Positions 10,161-22,873 of a DNA stretch of 64,000 nucleotides are shown one piece after another. This stretch comes from Lepturacanthus savala (lineage: Eukaryota; Chordata; Actinopteri; Scombriformes; Trichiuridae). The position numbers were made by a program, and so were the translations under genes. The DNA lies in the NCBI GenBank assembly GCA_030544235.1, contig CM060464.1, positions 36,705,602 to 36,769,601 on the forward strand, given 5' to 3'. Positions within the stretch are counted from its first letter, which is position 1; the number at the start of each line of letters is the position of its first letter. Below the pieces are notes generated by a model, which was not told the DNA's origin, searched no databases, and saw only the letters and a program-made list of their open reading frames with translations.

Positions 10161-12374
10161 GTCTGTTATTACCTCAGTAATAACTGGTTTATTGTCTGTT
10201 ATTTATGTCAGTAATAACTGGTTTATTGTCTTTTATTACCTCAGTAATAACTGGTTTATTGAGTGTTTATTACATCAGTAATAACTGGTTTATTGTCTGT
10301 TATTACCTCTGTAATAACTTGTTTATTGAGTGTTTATTACCTCAGTAATAACTGGTTTATTGTCTGTTATTACCTCTGTAATAACTTGTTTATTGAGTGT
10401 TTATTACCTCAGTAATAACTGGTTTATTGTCTGTTATTACCTCTGTAATAACTTGTTTATTGAGTGTTTATTACATCAGTAATAACTGGTTTATTGTCTG
10501 TTATTACCTCAGTAATGACTGGTTTATTGAGTGTTTATTACATCAGTAATAACTGGTTTATTGTCTGTTATTACCTCAGTAATGACTGGTTGATTGACTG
10601 TTATTACCTCAATCATAACTGGTTTATTGTCTGTTATTACATCAGTAATAACTGGTTTATTGTCTGTTATTACATCAGTAATGACTGGTTTATTGTCTGT
10701 TATTTATGTCAGTAATGACTGCTTTATTGTCTGTTATTACATCAGTAATGACTGCTTTATTGTCTGTTATTTATGTCAGTAATAACTGGTTTATTGTCTG
10801 TTATTACATCAGTAATAACTGGTTTATTGTCTGTTATTACATCAGTAATAACTGGTTTATTGCCTGTTATTTATGTCAGTAATAACTGGTTTATTGTCTG
10901 TTATTACATCAGTAATGACTGGTTTATTGTCTGTTATTACATCAGTAATAACTGGTTTATTGTCTGTTATTTATGTCAGTAATAACTGGTTTATTGTCTG
11001 TTATTACATCAGTAATAACTGGTTTATTGTCTGTTATTACATCAGTAATAACTGGTTTATTGTCTGTTATTACATCAGTAATAACTGGTTTATTGCCTGT
11101 TATTTATGTCAGTAATGACTGGTTTATTGTCTGTTATTACATCAGTAATGACTGGTTTATTGTCTGTTATTACATCAGTAATAACTGGTTTATTGTCTGT
11201 TATTTATGTCAGTAATAACTGGTTTATTGTCTGTTATTACATCAGTAATAACTGGTTTATTGTCTGTTATTACATCAGTAATAACTGGTTTATTGTCTGT
11301 TATTACATCAGTAATAACTGGTTTATTGTCTGTTATTACATCAGTAATGACTGGTTTATTGTCTGTTATTACATCAGTAATGACTGGTTTATTGAGTGTT
11401 TATTACCTCAGTAATAACTGGTTTATTGTATGTTATTACCTCAGTAATGATTGGTTTATTGAGTGTTCATTACATCAGTAATAACTGGTTTATTGAGTGT
11501 TTATTACCTCAGTAATAACTGGTTTATTGTCTGTTATTACCTCAGTAATGACTGGTTTATTGAGTATTTATTACCTCAGTAATAACTGGTTTATTGTCTG
11601 TTATTGCCTCAGTAATGACTGGTTTATTGAGTATTTATTACCTCAGTAATAACTGGTTTATTGTCTGTTATTACCTCAGTAATGACTGGCTTATTGAGTG
11701 TTTATTACCTCAGTAATAACTGGTTTATTGTCTGTTATTACCTCAGTAATGATTGGTTTATTGAGTGTTTATTACCTCAGTAATAACTATTTTATTGAGC
11801 GTTTATTACCTCAGTAATGACTGGTTTATTGTCTGTTATTACCTCAGTAATGATTGGTTTATTGAGTGTTTATTACATCAGTAATGACTGGTTTATTGTC
11901 TGTTATTACCTCAGTAATGACTGGTTTATTGAGTGTTTATTACCTCAGTAATAACTGGTTTATTGTCTGTTATTACCTCAGTAATGACTGGTTTATTGAG
12001 TGTTTATTACCTCAGTAATAACTGGTTTATTGTCTGTTATTACCTCAGTAATGATTGGTTTATTGAGTGTTAATTACCTCAGTAATAACTGGTTTATTGT
12101 CTGTTATTACCTCAGTAATGATTGGTTTATTGAGTGTTTATTACCTCAGTAATAACTGGTTTATTGAGTGTTTATTACCTCAGTAATAACTGGTTTATTG
12201 TCTGTTATTACCTCAGTAATGACTGGTTTATTGTCTGTTATTACCTCAGTAATGATTGGTTTATTGAGTGTTTATTACCTCAGTAATAACTGGTTTATTG
12301 TCTGTTATTACCTCAGTAATGACTGGTTTATTGAGTGTTAATTACCTCAGTAATAACTGGTTTATTGTCTGTTA
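10161..12374 (+). repeat. 33-bp minisatellite with higher-order structure, about 67 copies
   Basis: The unit is TTATTACATCAGTAATAACT + GGTTTATTGTCTG. A 34-bp form ends GAGTGTT instead of GTCTGT. The core (about 10590-11395) uses ACATCAG. Both flanks use ACCTCAG with alternating GTCTG and GAGTG units, giving a roughly 67-bp dimer. Inside the core a variant unit with ATTTATGTCAG recurs at 10706, 10773, 10873, 10973, 11106 and 11206 (ATG positions), so the higher-order spacing is 67, 100, 100, 133 and 100 bp. Each unit contains the inverted repeat TTATTAC..GTAATAA. The open frames rich in VITGLLS and NWFIVCYY are artefacts of the repeat. Confidence 0.95.
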
Positions 12375-13604
12375 AATAAATGACTTAAAAAAAATACAAA
12401 AAGATTTAAAAAATATATCATGTCTTAATAATAAATTAGTAAATAATGTGTCAGTATGAGAATGCAGGCACAATATCAACACCAGTCTTTTCAATACACT
12501 AGTATATACACATTAGTACAGACATAATACACATTAGTAGAGACATAAATCAGTACGTCTACATTCTTTATCATAACGGCACAGACACTGACAACCCATT
12601 GTGTGGGTACTTGTCCTTTTATATTTTAAAGTAAATTTAAAAGTAATTACTTTGTTCTTTTACTTAAGTAAGATTCTTGATGTAGTACTTCTACATTTCC
12701 TTGAAGTACAAGTAAATCATTTGCAGGGTATTGGTACTAAAGTAGTAAACTCCCGTACTCCCTACTGTGGAGGTGAGGACATTGATGCTGCTCGCCTTGT
12801 TGAGCTTTGACCAGTAGGTGAGTGTGAGTGAGAATTATTTCGGTCTAGTGAATTTAACATTCAAATAATCTGAACTACTTCATTCTTTCTCACTCAAATG
12901 TTCAGCAGGAACATGAAGTGAGGCTAATATCCACAGATTAAACTAGGCATGAAAGCAGCTCAGATCAGAGGAAAACACATGTGAGACAGAGTCCAAGAGA
13001 CATGATGAGGTCGATGTCTGCTGAAATACAGACCAAAATACTGGAGAATCATAAATGCATATAACATTTATATACATACTGTCTAGTCTCAGCCTCTAGA
13101 TGGAAATAAAATGAAGATACAGAAGGATGAATATCTGATGATGAAATAGTTTTGTTGTGTTAGGATAACTAAAAGATTGTTTTTGCTTTCATTAATCATT
13201 TATATTTGATTAATGATTTGTATTAATCAGCTGGCTCCAAAACATAAAACAACAAAATAATCTAACAACAAATAGTGATAAACTCATTTCTCTTACTTTA
13301 AAAAAAACGTGTGTATCACATAATATACCATGATGCAGGTTTCAACCAAATTAAGCATGAATTTGGTCACATTTCCAGAATATCTGGAATCATTGTGTTT
13401 CTATTTACTGCTTTTACATGAATATTTACAGTTGCTTCATCCAGATAAACATCATATGGCACTAGATTTAGAATCAGAGCCTTTAAGCTGCTCCAGAAGA
13501 AGATTAAACAGCACATGGAAACATGAGGGAAAAAATACATTTCTTTTCATGTTTCATCTCCTCATGATGTTTTCAGCTCTTCTGACATTCCAGTTCCATG
13601 AATA

Positions 13605-13608
<4 letters not shown>
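12375..13608. other. No gene seen; AT-rich DNA
   Basis: Contains at 12600-12730 a dispersed-repeat fragment of the TTACTTAAGTA type, similar in style to stretches near 48060-48140 and 58330-58410. Otherwise unique AT-rich sequence with no recognisable coding block. Confidence 0.4.

Positions 13609-13682
<74 letters not shown>
13609..13682. repeat. (TA)n microsatellite
   Basis: About 37 uninterrupted TA dinucleotides. Confidence 0.98.
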
Positions 13683-13683
<1 letters not shown>

Positions 13684-13767
13684 ACAAAAAAGTAATGTGT
13701 TATTAACACATTTAAGCAGCTCTTCTGACATCTGACATTTCATTTCAGCATTTTAGTTAAAAAAAAA

Positions 13768-13996
13768 GCACCAACCCCTATGATACCATTTAAAATTCAA
13801 AACATGTCACAGCAAGAACAGAAACTCTGGAGCTGTTGGTGGTTCTGGTTCTGGTTCTGGTCTGAGTACAAACAAGCAGCCAAAACCAGAACAATGACTT
13901 CATAGGAAGAAAAAAACATCAGAAATACTGACAAATTTCCCAGGACTATAGAAGATTTAGAGATTTAAGGGTTTAGAAATGAATAGCTGCAGATAG

Positions 13997-13998
<2 letters not shown>
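13768..13998 (+). repeat. Diverged duplicate of the BED-finger segment at 14260-14514
   Basis: Same landmarks in the same order as 14260-14514: GCACCAACCC, GATA(C/T)CATTTA, AACA(T/C)GTC, ACAGAAACT, GGAGCTGTT, GGTTCTG, ATACAAAC/GTACAAAC, AAATACTGACAAATT/AATCACTGACAAATT and GCAGATAGC. It is diverged and untranslatable. It lies about 490 bp before the matching segment, separated by a CA microsatellite. Confidence 0.75.

Positions 13999-14037
<39 letters not shown>
13999..14037. repeat. (AC)n microsatellite
   Basis: About 19 AC dinucleotides, sitting at the end of the duplicated BED-finger segment. Confidence 0.97.
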
Positions 14038-14041
<4 letters not shown>

Positions 14042-14199
14042 TGCATTTACCAAAGTTTGCATGCAAAACAGTGTGGAACATTTGTCAGTCACCATGTCAT
14101 AGTAGGACACTTATACTGATACACAGAGTTCACTACAACAATGGAGCATGGAAACTCTGCTGGACGGTAAATTTCTTTTCAAAAAACAGCCCAATGGAA

Positions 14200-15690
14200 G
14201 TGCTGATAACTGTGTTATTTATTGCAAACTGTACAGAAAAGAGTTTACATATCACAGAAGCACCAACCCTAAGATATCATTTATATGCTAAACACGTCGT
14301 GGAGAGGACAGAAACTGCTGGAGCTGTTAACGGTAGTGGTTCTGATCCGAATACAAACAGCAGCCCAAATTCAAAGAAATGACCAGCTTCTTCAGGAAAA
14401 AAATCAGTAAGTCAGCATCAGAATCACTGACAAATTCACACGCCAAGCGGAATGTCCAAGACTGTAGACCAGTGGTAGAAGATAAGGATTCAGAAAAAGT
14501 CCTGCGCAGATAGCAACATGCAATCAAACTTTTCAAATGCTGTGCTGATTCTAATTACCACTTTGTTGATATCACAGATGCATCGACAGTCTTTAGCCCT
14601 GACTGTAAGACAAACACCAGACTCTATGCTGAAAACTGACAGTTTCTCTCTGTGGCAGAGGAATGAGGAATTCAAGGAAAGGTCACCACGAACGAACCAT
14701 GATTGCTGCAGCAAGACATGTCCTATTCCAACACACAAACCTTCACTGTTAGCCTCGCTGATAGTGGGTTTAATGATGCAGTAGCAAAATGCTGCAAAAC
14801 TGTAGGTCACTTTAAACAGAGCCTTGTAATACAGAGGAAGTAGACCAGTAGCAAACAAGACAGGGGATGTTTCCATAGGGTGGAATTTAATCTCTCATCT
14901 ACTAAACAATCAACAGATTGCTGCTTAGGAGCCATCTTGACTCCATCAGATCTGGTCAAACTCCAAAATCTGGCAAGTGTCTTTGAGCCATTCAGGAAAA
15001 TAAAACTATTTAATGGGATTTGTTGTTTTTGCTCTTCTTTAGAAAGCTCTCTATTACAGTTTGTAAATTATCGTTTGAACTGCAGATTTGTGGTGGAGGT
15101 GAGACATAAGTCTCATGTTCAGTGGTTTAACCTGCACCACCACTATGGAGGTCTCTGATGAGGATTCAGCCTACATGGTAAGAGTCAAGACAGCCTTCAA
15201 AAAGGACTTATCCCAACGTGCAGCTGTGTTCAACTAGGAATGGATCAATTTTGCTTGACCCGTGCTTTAAGAATTTAAATTGTCTTGCAAGGGGACAGCA
15301 AGGAAAGGTTTGGACCAGCATACAGGCCCTGCTACAGCTAGAGGGTAAAGATGCTACCAGACAGCCTCATCTCTTCATTGTCTTCTGACTGATTCAGATG
15401 ATGATGACCAGTGTACTAGGGTACTGAGTGTGTCCAGAGCTGAATCCACCATCAATGAGACAGACTGCCCTCTGCAGTGATGGTCCAGACCAGGAGGAAC
15501 CCACCCACAGCTGTCTGTCCTATTAGCCCTGCCACTTCTGTCCCATGTGAGGGGCTGTTCTCACTGGCTGGTCACAGAAATAAAAAAAACTGCCTTGAAT
15601 TCTGAAACTGTGAGCATGCTAATAGTTTGTCTAAGCAACATGCTGAAAGATAAGGAGAAAAAAAGAAAAGGAGGTATTGTGTTGCAAATG
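14200..15690 (+). pseudogene. hAT transposase fossil with BED finger (copy 1)
   Basis: A BED-type zinc finger is visible from 14211: CVIYCKLYRKEFTYHRSTN in one frame, continuing as RYHLYAKHVVERT in another, giving the Cys pair and the HLYAKH end. A middle part near 14925-15000 reads LTPSDLVKLQNLASVFEPFR. The C-terminal dimerisation region at 15510-15620 reads SPATSVPCEGLFSLAGH, followed after a frame change by ALNSETVSMLIV. These blocks are characteristic of hAT transposases and host ZBED genes derived from them. Several frameshifts and stops make this inactive DNA. No terminal inverted repeats were found. Confidence 0.75.
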
Positions 15691-16338
15691 TTTGCTGTGC
15701 ATTGTTGTTGTTCAGGTTAATCATTAGAACGTTACTTTTTTCCCTTGTTTACTATTTTGAAATTAAATTCCATTTATTTTACAGCATTTTACAGAGCTTA
15801 AATGAGCTTGAGTTTAAAAGTCATGTATGTGTATTATTTGATGAAGTCGTCCACTAATATTAATTTCCATAAATAAATGTTGCTTTTGGGGCAAATATTG
15901 TAATATGATTACTTGCAATTAATTAATTACAAAGCCTGTAATTAATTAGATACATTTTCTACATTAAGTCCCACCCTATGTTTTTATTTTGTTTTATTCA
16001 ATTTTATATTCCCAATAATAAGTGGCTAAGGTTTTTTAATATGAAATCATCATTCTTACAAAAGCAAGGCTTCTTTAATTAATACTGAGCCATACCATCC
16101 AATAAAGTGCCAACATGTCTGAAATCTTATTCGGCCTGAAATAAATTGGCTGTCTTTGTCTCCTTAGTAATGGATGCTGAGGATCATGGGAAATAATCAT
16201 TGTCCTGCTGTTCAACTGATTGAAAAGACAATGATTAAGCTGAACCTATCATGTGAGGTGGGTATTGTCAATTTGGAGAGAAGCTGTTTTTGTTGGGAAA
16301 AGACAAAGTGTCAGTATCTGATGATGATGATGAAGTTT

Positions 16339-16462
16339 TATATTCTAGGTGGATTATATTTAACATGTATTGTTTTTTGGTCACACCATTTGACATTTAT
16401 TGTCAAAAAATTACACAAAAAATGTATACTAATTGACTTTTAAATAACAAGAAAACAGCATA
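16339..16462 (+). repeat. Remnant of the repeat family seen in the piggyBac-like element
   Basis: Shares landmarks with 46941-47105 and 42585-42712: ATTCTAG..GATTATAT, a TTTAT segment, then GACTTTTAAATAACAAGAAA. It contains an inverted repeat TTTGACA..TGTCAAA. The match to the interior of the TTAA-flanked element suggests a common family, but ends are not visible here. Confidence 0.5.
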
Positions 16463-16483
16463 AACAGAGAATATACATTTTGA

Positions 16484-16484
<1 letters not shown>

Positions 16485-16524
<40 letters not shown>

Positions 16525-16612
16525 ACACACACACACACAGAGAGACACACACCCACACCCCCCCCCCCCCCCACACACACACACACACACCCACACACAC
16601 ACACACACAATA
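16485..16612. repeat. (AC)n with a 16-base C run
   Basis: Compound CA microsatellite interrupted by AGAGAG and a pure C tract near 16558-16572. Confidence 0.95.
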
Positions 16613-17298
16613 AGTAGTTGAGCTATTGGATGAGCTTACAAATATAGCTGAATTGAAATTTCTGGATAATATTAAGTACATTCAACTTATATATACATAT
16701 ATAATAAAATTAAAATCAGGTCAATTCAACGGGACATTTTGTCAGTGTATAGCAACAGATGTTCATCAATAAAAGAATCAACATTTAGATATTAAAACAA
16801 TTTTCCACTTCTGCCATTATTAATTAAACCCTGAGAGTCTTTTTATAGTCAGATATGACTTAATTAGTTGTGCAGTTTAGTTGTTACATCCATTCTACTG
16901 AGAAAGATCCATGCAAATTGTTTTCTTAAATCTCCTGAATGAATTTATTCTAACTGAAATGAAATAAGTTAGTAACACTCAAAATAATGAAGGTACTGAT
17001 TTGCATGAGATAATAATAATCCTAATATAAGATGCATTGATCCTTAGGGGAGAAACAGCAGCAGAGACACAAATAAAAGGGATAAAGTCACAACATGGAC
17101 ACATCTGAATAAAGACTTTAACTTAAATGAAGTCATTTGATCACTTAATAAAACCACAACATTTATATTAACGTAATTAAACTCGTAGAGAACAAAACAA
17201 ATGTTCTTCTTACTGAACTAATTAAGTTAGTCCGACTTCTCTCTATAATCATGGCTGAGTTGGAATTAATTACAAAGATTCATGCAAATATATTCTTA

Positions 17299-17308
17299 GT
17301 GTGTGTGT

Positions 17309-17362
<54 letters not shown>
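17299..17362. repeat. (GT)n microsatellite
   Basis: About 32 GT units with one TA interruption. Confidence 0.97.
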
Positions 17363-17363
<1 letters not shown>

Positions 17364-17519
17364 AGTAAAGCAGGACCATCGGGTAATGAACTTTGTACTG
17401 TTTGGATCCATATATTGAAAGTGGGCGTGGCTAATGGTCAATAGACACTTTACAGCTGCTGTAAGAACAGTTATATATTATATGAATAAAGTATCATCTG
17501 TAACTGAGTGATTCTTCAG

Positions 17520-19060
17520 TTAAGCAGGTTTTCTGGGCCACATCACACTCCTGTACAGTGTGAACTGGTAGCACCAGACCTTGTACTTCTTCCTTCCTAG
17601 GTCTTCCAAGAGCTGTTTCATGTTTCATGACACTTCTCAGAGAGTAGTGGGATTTTATCTTCTCCTACAACAAAGGTGGTGCTGTTGTTTCTGATTTCTT
17701 TTCTGAGAGACAGGCTTGATCTTTGTTCGTGCCCACAACATCAACTCATCCATCCTTTTCAGCAGTCTTGAAATGCATGCTGCTGTCTGAAGGACCATGT
17801 AGGACTTCAATGGGTATAGTCTCTGCTCAGATAGTAGCTTGATCCCTCCAACCATTTGTTTGTTGCCACCCAATGGTCAAATCTTAGAGACTAAAGCAGG
17901 TCATTGAAATAGTATGTGGGAAGAACTCCATGGTGTACTTGATCAGCTGTTGTGGAACTCCGTACACATTAGCAAGACCAAGCCAGACGACATGCAGGTT
18001 AGTCTTTTCCCTCTGGGCCTAGATCTGGTCTCATCATAGCATGCTCTACATACCCTGGTAAGCCTTAGACACATGTCTTCTGGCAGTTGGCGTTTATGTA
18101 GCTATTATCAAGCAGGTAGGTGGTCATCCTTCAGGCCTATACCAAAAACAGAATCTTTCCTTCTACATTCAGTAGAGTGATGCTTCTAACCTGACTGATA
18201 GAGTTTGCTACCTTAGGGATAACAATCACTACAACTCTTTGCCAGTTCTCAAATCTCAACTTGCTTTTCCAAGCAGTTCTCATCGGGCACAGTAGCACCT
18301 CTAGTACCTTGGGGCAAGCTTATAACGCTTGTAGAAAAATTCATCGGGGGCCTGGTGATGATGAGGACATTGCTTTTTTCAATGTCCTCATAAAAACTTG
18401 TCAGATTTTACTGAGCTTGGGGGTTATGATGTTGAACTCAGCAGTCAGAGGCATTCCAAATTCAATGTTCCTTGTTGGGTCTCTGTTTTGCCTCTTAATA
18501 TGTTGTTGTCGCTGGTGGTTTCCTACTCTTCCTCTCCTCCAGCAGCTCTCTAGCATGCTTAAAATGGTATTTGAAGAAGCAGGCTTGTTTTTTCCATTTC
18601 CGTTTGCTGTGCTTTTAGATACATTTAGCTCTGCAAAGCCTGGTGAGTCTTTGCCTGACCTCCCCCCACAAAGCTTTTGAGCCCTCTTTCTCTACCAGTG
18701 TTGCCTTCCATCAGTTCTTACGAAGTTGATGCCATCTCTACACTAGGTGGTCAATCTCCAAATCCTTTCTTCCCTTCTCATTTTGCGTGGTCCTTTGGTT
18801 GGAGGTAACTTCGCCTAAACCTGTGGTTTCAGGCCTGGTATAGGATGTCCCCAGTCCAACCCCCATGCAAGGATGCTTCCAGCGCATTGACCAGATTGGC
18901 GTCCAGTGTTATCCATGCCTCTGCTTCGTTTGACTTTGGCCATTTGTAGGTATCTTGGTCGCTGATCCTCTATGACGTCTGTGCCGTCTGCAACAATGGT
19001 TCCCTTAGATATGATTAGTTGCAGCAGACACTGAGGGCAAAACATCCTGTGGAAACGTTT
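17520..19060 (-). pseudogene. Non-LTR retrotransposon (R2/NeSL-like LINE) fossil
   Basis: Reading the minus strand gives scattered reverse-transcriptase blocks. From the N-terminal side at 19069-18815: FHRMFCPQCLLQLIISKGTI and IEDQRPRYLQMAKVKRSRGM. Then a finger-domain block (GNWQ-like and IPKVANSIS, SITLLNVEGKI) near 18250-18150. Near 17870-17660: GGIKLLSEQRLYPLKSYMV and RLLKRMDELMLWARTKIKP. From memory, these resemble fish LINEs that annotation pipelines label as type-1 retrotransposable element R2. The catalytic [FY]-x-D-D block was not found intact and many frame breaks exist, so this is an inactive copy. The plus-strand open frame at 18261-18680 is a shadow. Confidence 0.6.
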
Positions 19061-19598
19061 AAAAAACACTCAGATTAGCATATATAACTACATCTGTTTC
19101 CATATTATTCATCATGTATACCTTATATGTTATATGATGGATGCAGGGATTATTTTCCATTTAAATTCCTCTATGTGTTTGAGTGGATGATTCAGTGAAC
19201 ACTCTCACTCCTTCAGTTTTCTGTGATGTGACGTTGTCTTTTTACACTCTACATCTCTGCTTTATCTGCAGGGAACTGTGGAGATTAATTGATTGAATTG
19301 ATGAAAGAATGATATATTTGCTAATTTGTACCATTTGTATTTCTGATACTTCTGAAACTTGTCTAGAGGTTTGATGAGTTTCACTAAATGTGTTGTCAGA
19401 AAAGTGAAAAATGTCCTGGTGGATCAAAATCCTTTTAAATGACTAAAGATCATCATCACCTAATAACTGGAGCAGGTAAAACATCATCTAGCTGTTTTCT
19501 AACTGCAGAGTCCTCTATAAACTCCATGAATCCACAAATCGACATCTTATTGAAGGAATTACCTTCAGTAAGATGATTTTTAGAGTCATTTTGCAGGA
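19061..19598. other. No gene seen
   Basis: AT-rich unique sequence between the LINE fossil and the LTR-like repeat. No recognisable features. Confidence 0.4.
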
Positions 19599-20052
19599 CA
19601 CAGCGGTGAGGTCAAGCTGGGTTTTTGTTTTGTCTCCATGTCTTGTCATTTCCTTTTATTTTGAAAAGTAACTCTCCTCTGGCTTCAGGTCACTTGCCCT
19701 TCCTCATGTGTCACCGGTCTGATTTTCGGCCCTGATTGTTTCCACCTGTTCCCCTCACTGATTTTTTGTTGTAAATGTCTTAGTATAGCCGTTTGTTTTC
19801 AAGTGCTTATTTCAGTTAATGTTTTTCAGCCTTTTGATCTTCCTCCTTGTGACTGATTTTGATGTTAATACATTTTCATGATTTTTTCAAAGATTAGAGT
19901 TTTGCTTCCTGTGGAGTGTTTTTTGTTTTCCTTAGTTTAGGCCTGTTTTCATAGCCTGCCATAACCTCACTCTGTCGAGGGTTTTTGTTTTTGCAATAAA
20001 GAAGCTCATTGACACCTCTGTGCCTGAGTCCGTGTCTAAAACCGATCTGACA
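19599..20052 (+). mobile_element. Solo-LTR-like repeat, copy A
   Basis: Same family as 32423-32967 and 34106-34735. Shared landmarks: GGTGAGGTCAAG near the start, CTTGTCATTTCCT..TTTATTTTGAAA, AACTCTCCTCT, TCAGGTCACTTGCCCTTCCT, CATGTGTCA, and an AATAAAGAA signal about 60 bases before the TGACA end. Here the left end is eroded (GACACAGCGGTGAGG). Confidence 0.7.
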
Positions 20053-20870
20053 CAAACTCATTAAATCAAGTTTAATAATAGCCTGTCTACATGATCTCTT
20101 ATCATGGGAAGTTTGTTTTCTTGAAGTCAAAAAGGTAAAGTCATCATTACGTTTTTTTCTGATGTAAAATGTTATAAAATTATATTATTACAATTATATT
20201 GACTACATTTGTAACATTATAAATTATTATATAATATTGTCAGTTATTATTATCATATGTCAAGAACTATTAATTATCATAAAATAAAACTGTCTGCTGC
20301 ATTATTATTTGACTGTGGTCATAATATATGCATTTATATAATCAATATTTTTTATTACTATTTTTAATAGTTTTATGAAAAAAGTTTTATTTTTATTTTT
20401 TATGTTTTATTTATTCTGTTCTTTTTTTTTCTGTGCCAGTTTCGTTCTGGCTAATCATTAACTCCAGAAATGACAACGACAAGATCTATAACATTAAAAT
20501 AGAAACAACAACAGCAAATGACGTGGAAAACATTAACAGCTTCATAGTTGAAGCAACTAACACATATAAGTAAAATGGCACAATGAAATGATGCATGAGG
20601 TCGTGTTAGATCTGCAATTTCTGCCAGGCAACATGACATCTGGTATGAAGGTGAAATAAAGTTTATTGAGGGAAATTGCTGTTTTATGTCAAGTTAAAGC
20701 AGTAAACATGTTTTAGGCTATTGCATACACAAACTGAAATATATTATTGTAGGCTATACCATATATTATATTAATACAATGAATATTAACACAATGATAT
20801 GAGATAAAATGCATCATGTGTAGCTATAAAGTATCTTTCTGACATTGTTTCATGTGCTTCCCTGTTACAG
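20053..20870. other. No gene seen; very AT-rich
   Basis: Region directly upstream of the second hAT fossil. The first exon of that transposase, including its BED finger, could have been here, but I see no finger. Confidence 0.4.
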
Positions 20871-22792
20871 ATATGAAGAATATCAGATGAACAAGAGCAT
20901 CGTAGATGAACCACAACAGCCTTCAATTTCACAATACCTGGACACTCGTGTAGAGTGTTACAGCATGAGCCACCCACAGCAGAAAGCCATCACCAATGCA
21001 ACATTGTCTGATTTGATTATTGATTGCAACTTCCCCCTCTCTGTTGTGGAAAATAAGAGCTTTCGTCACTTTCTGTCTAGACAGAAAGTACACCCCAGTC
21101 TGCCGCAGAACACTGACTGCAAGAACTGAGAGCCTCGCTGAGGACAGACGGTCAAAGTTAAAAATTCCATTGAGCAACACTGCCCATGTTTCAATCACTG
21201 TGGACATTTGGTCTGATCGAAAGATGAGGGGATTCCTTGGTATCACTGTACACTGGATGGAGAAAGACACAGAGAGGGTGCAACTAAAAACTAATCTCTT
21301 GGCCTGCAACCGCTTCGAAGGCTCTCACACAGCAGAGCGCATTTGTGACCAATTTGAAGCAATATGTGATGAATACAACATCAAAGCTAAATTGGACTAT
21401 ATAATTAGTGACAATGCTGCTAATATGCGAAAGGCTTTTACGGTGTGCTTCCCCAGTGACCAAGAGAATGATGATGGAGATCATCTTGATGATCATGAGC
21501 TATGGCACGACTTAACCCTTGAAGATCAAGAAACTGTGGCTGCTGGTATGGCAAAGAAACAGCGCTTGCAATGTTTTGCACACACATTGCAGCTGGTTGT
21601 GGGAGATGGTTTGAAAGAAACAAAAGTAGCATGTCCTGCTCTTTCCAAGTTATCAAAACTAAGCTCCTTGCTCCACACCAGCATAACATTTAAAGACCAC
21701 CATCTTTGATGGTGAATTTGGGGAGCACAGGGGCATCCCTACTGCAGTGAGCACAAGGTGGAATTCCACACTGCGGCAGGTGAAAGCAGTCCTTCATTGT
21801 GATCACCAAAAGCTCTGCACAGTGCTTGAAAAGGCTGGGAATAAAGAACTGTCATTCACACCACGAGAGTGAAATCTCCTGAAGGAATTGGTGGACATCT
21901 TGAAGCCTTTTGGAGAAGCAACTGGTTTGACGCAGGGGGAGAAAGTCATTACAATCAGTGCAGTTGTTCCATCTGTCTTGTCCCTCAATCACCACCTTGA
22001 AAAGCTGAAGCCTCAAGTTCGTTTCCTGAGTGGCTTGCTCAGGAGTCTCCAGGCATCCCTACAAAAAAGATTCCTGGGGATCTTCATTAATGTGAAAATG
22101 GCACAGTCTCAAGAAGGGATTACTGCCCCCTTTTCAGACACCGTCTACCTTAAAGCAGCTGCCTTGGATCCAGCTTTTTGTCTGCTATGGGTTGAGCCCC
22201 ATGTGCTGGTCAACCGTGACATCAAGGCAGAAGTGGTACAACGAGTCAAAGGTAAATATTATTGACGTGCAATGCAACTTTTAAAATAAATTGATATTAA
22301 TCTGATCTTACTCTGACTAACAATAATTACAATTTTCACTGTATCAACATGATGGTAACAAGTTCTGTTTTGTTTCTGCTGTTACATGTTTTCCAGAACT
22401 GATCCTGCAAGATGCTGCAGAGACGGAGCATCCTCCTTTGACTGTGCCTAATGAAGAAGAGCTACCGGACACTGGCGAAGGAGAAGGGCTGTTTGCTGCG
22501 TACCATAAGAGGCAGAAAAGGGAGGTTGGGACCCCACCAGCAGTGCAGCTAAGTCACTACATTGACATTGCAGACGGACAGAATGCCCTTTTGTTCTGCA
22601 CTGAACAGTACAACTCTTCCTTCACTCTTCAAAGTAGCCATCAGAGTCTTGGCAGTTCCTGCATCCAGTGCTCCAGTGGAACAAGTTTTCAGCCATGGTG
22701 GCATCATCCTATGTCCTCATTGTGCACAAATGACAGACAGACTTTTGTCCGATTTCAGTTTTTGCAAATGCAATGCGCTATAGGGCCTCCAC
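20871..22792 (+). pseudogene. hAT transposase fossil (copy 2), near full-length
   Basis: Begins after a consensus acceptor (CCTGTTACAG|). The frame reads KSIVDEPQQPSISQYLDT and then, after a frame shift near 21080, a long open part at 21020-21709: HVSITVDIWSDRKMRGFLGI (first catalytic Asp block), DYIISDNAANMRKAF (second Asp block) and KQRLQCFAHTLQLVVGDGL. After a further frame change it gives TAVSTRWNSTL, WVEPHVLVNRDIKAEV, an intron with good consensus at 22252-22396, and an exon ending in the dimerisation region (LAVPASSAPVEQVFSHGG) in yet another frame. The layout is that of hAT transposases. Frame changes near 21080, 21700 and 22620 and a stop near 21870 show it is dead. The BED-finger exon is not seen. 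Confidence 0.85.
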
Positions 22793-22841
22793 CCCTCCCC
22801 TTAACATACATGGCCCAGCTCCACCTGTCCACAGGACATGG

Positions 22842-22842
<1 letters not shown>

Positions 22843-22873
<31 letters not shown>

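Larger units (their letters stand above)
15691..17298. other. No gene seen; AT-rich DNA
   Basis: Holds a piggyBac-family remnant at 16339-16462 and a CA/C-tract at 16485-16612, both listed separately. Nothing coding is recognised. Confidence 0.4.

Noticed and set aside
10464..11481. Series of overlapping frames with VITGLLS and NWFIVCYY repeats
   Set aside because: Products of the 33-bp minisatellite. The multiple-of-three unit length keeps frames open.
10161..12374. CRISPR-like regular spacing of near-identical repeats
   Set aside because: There are no unique spacers, the units abut directly, and the genome is vertebrate, so this is a minisatellite.
13330..13695. Frame of 121 codons ending in a Tyr/Ile repeat
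   Set aside because: Runs into a TA microsatellite and shows no domain. Judged chance.
18261..18680. Plus-strand frame of 139 codons
   Set aside because: Shadow of the minus-strand LINE fossil, which explains the openness.
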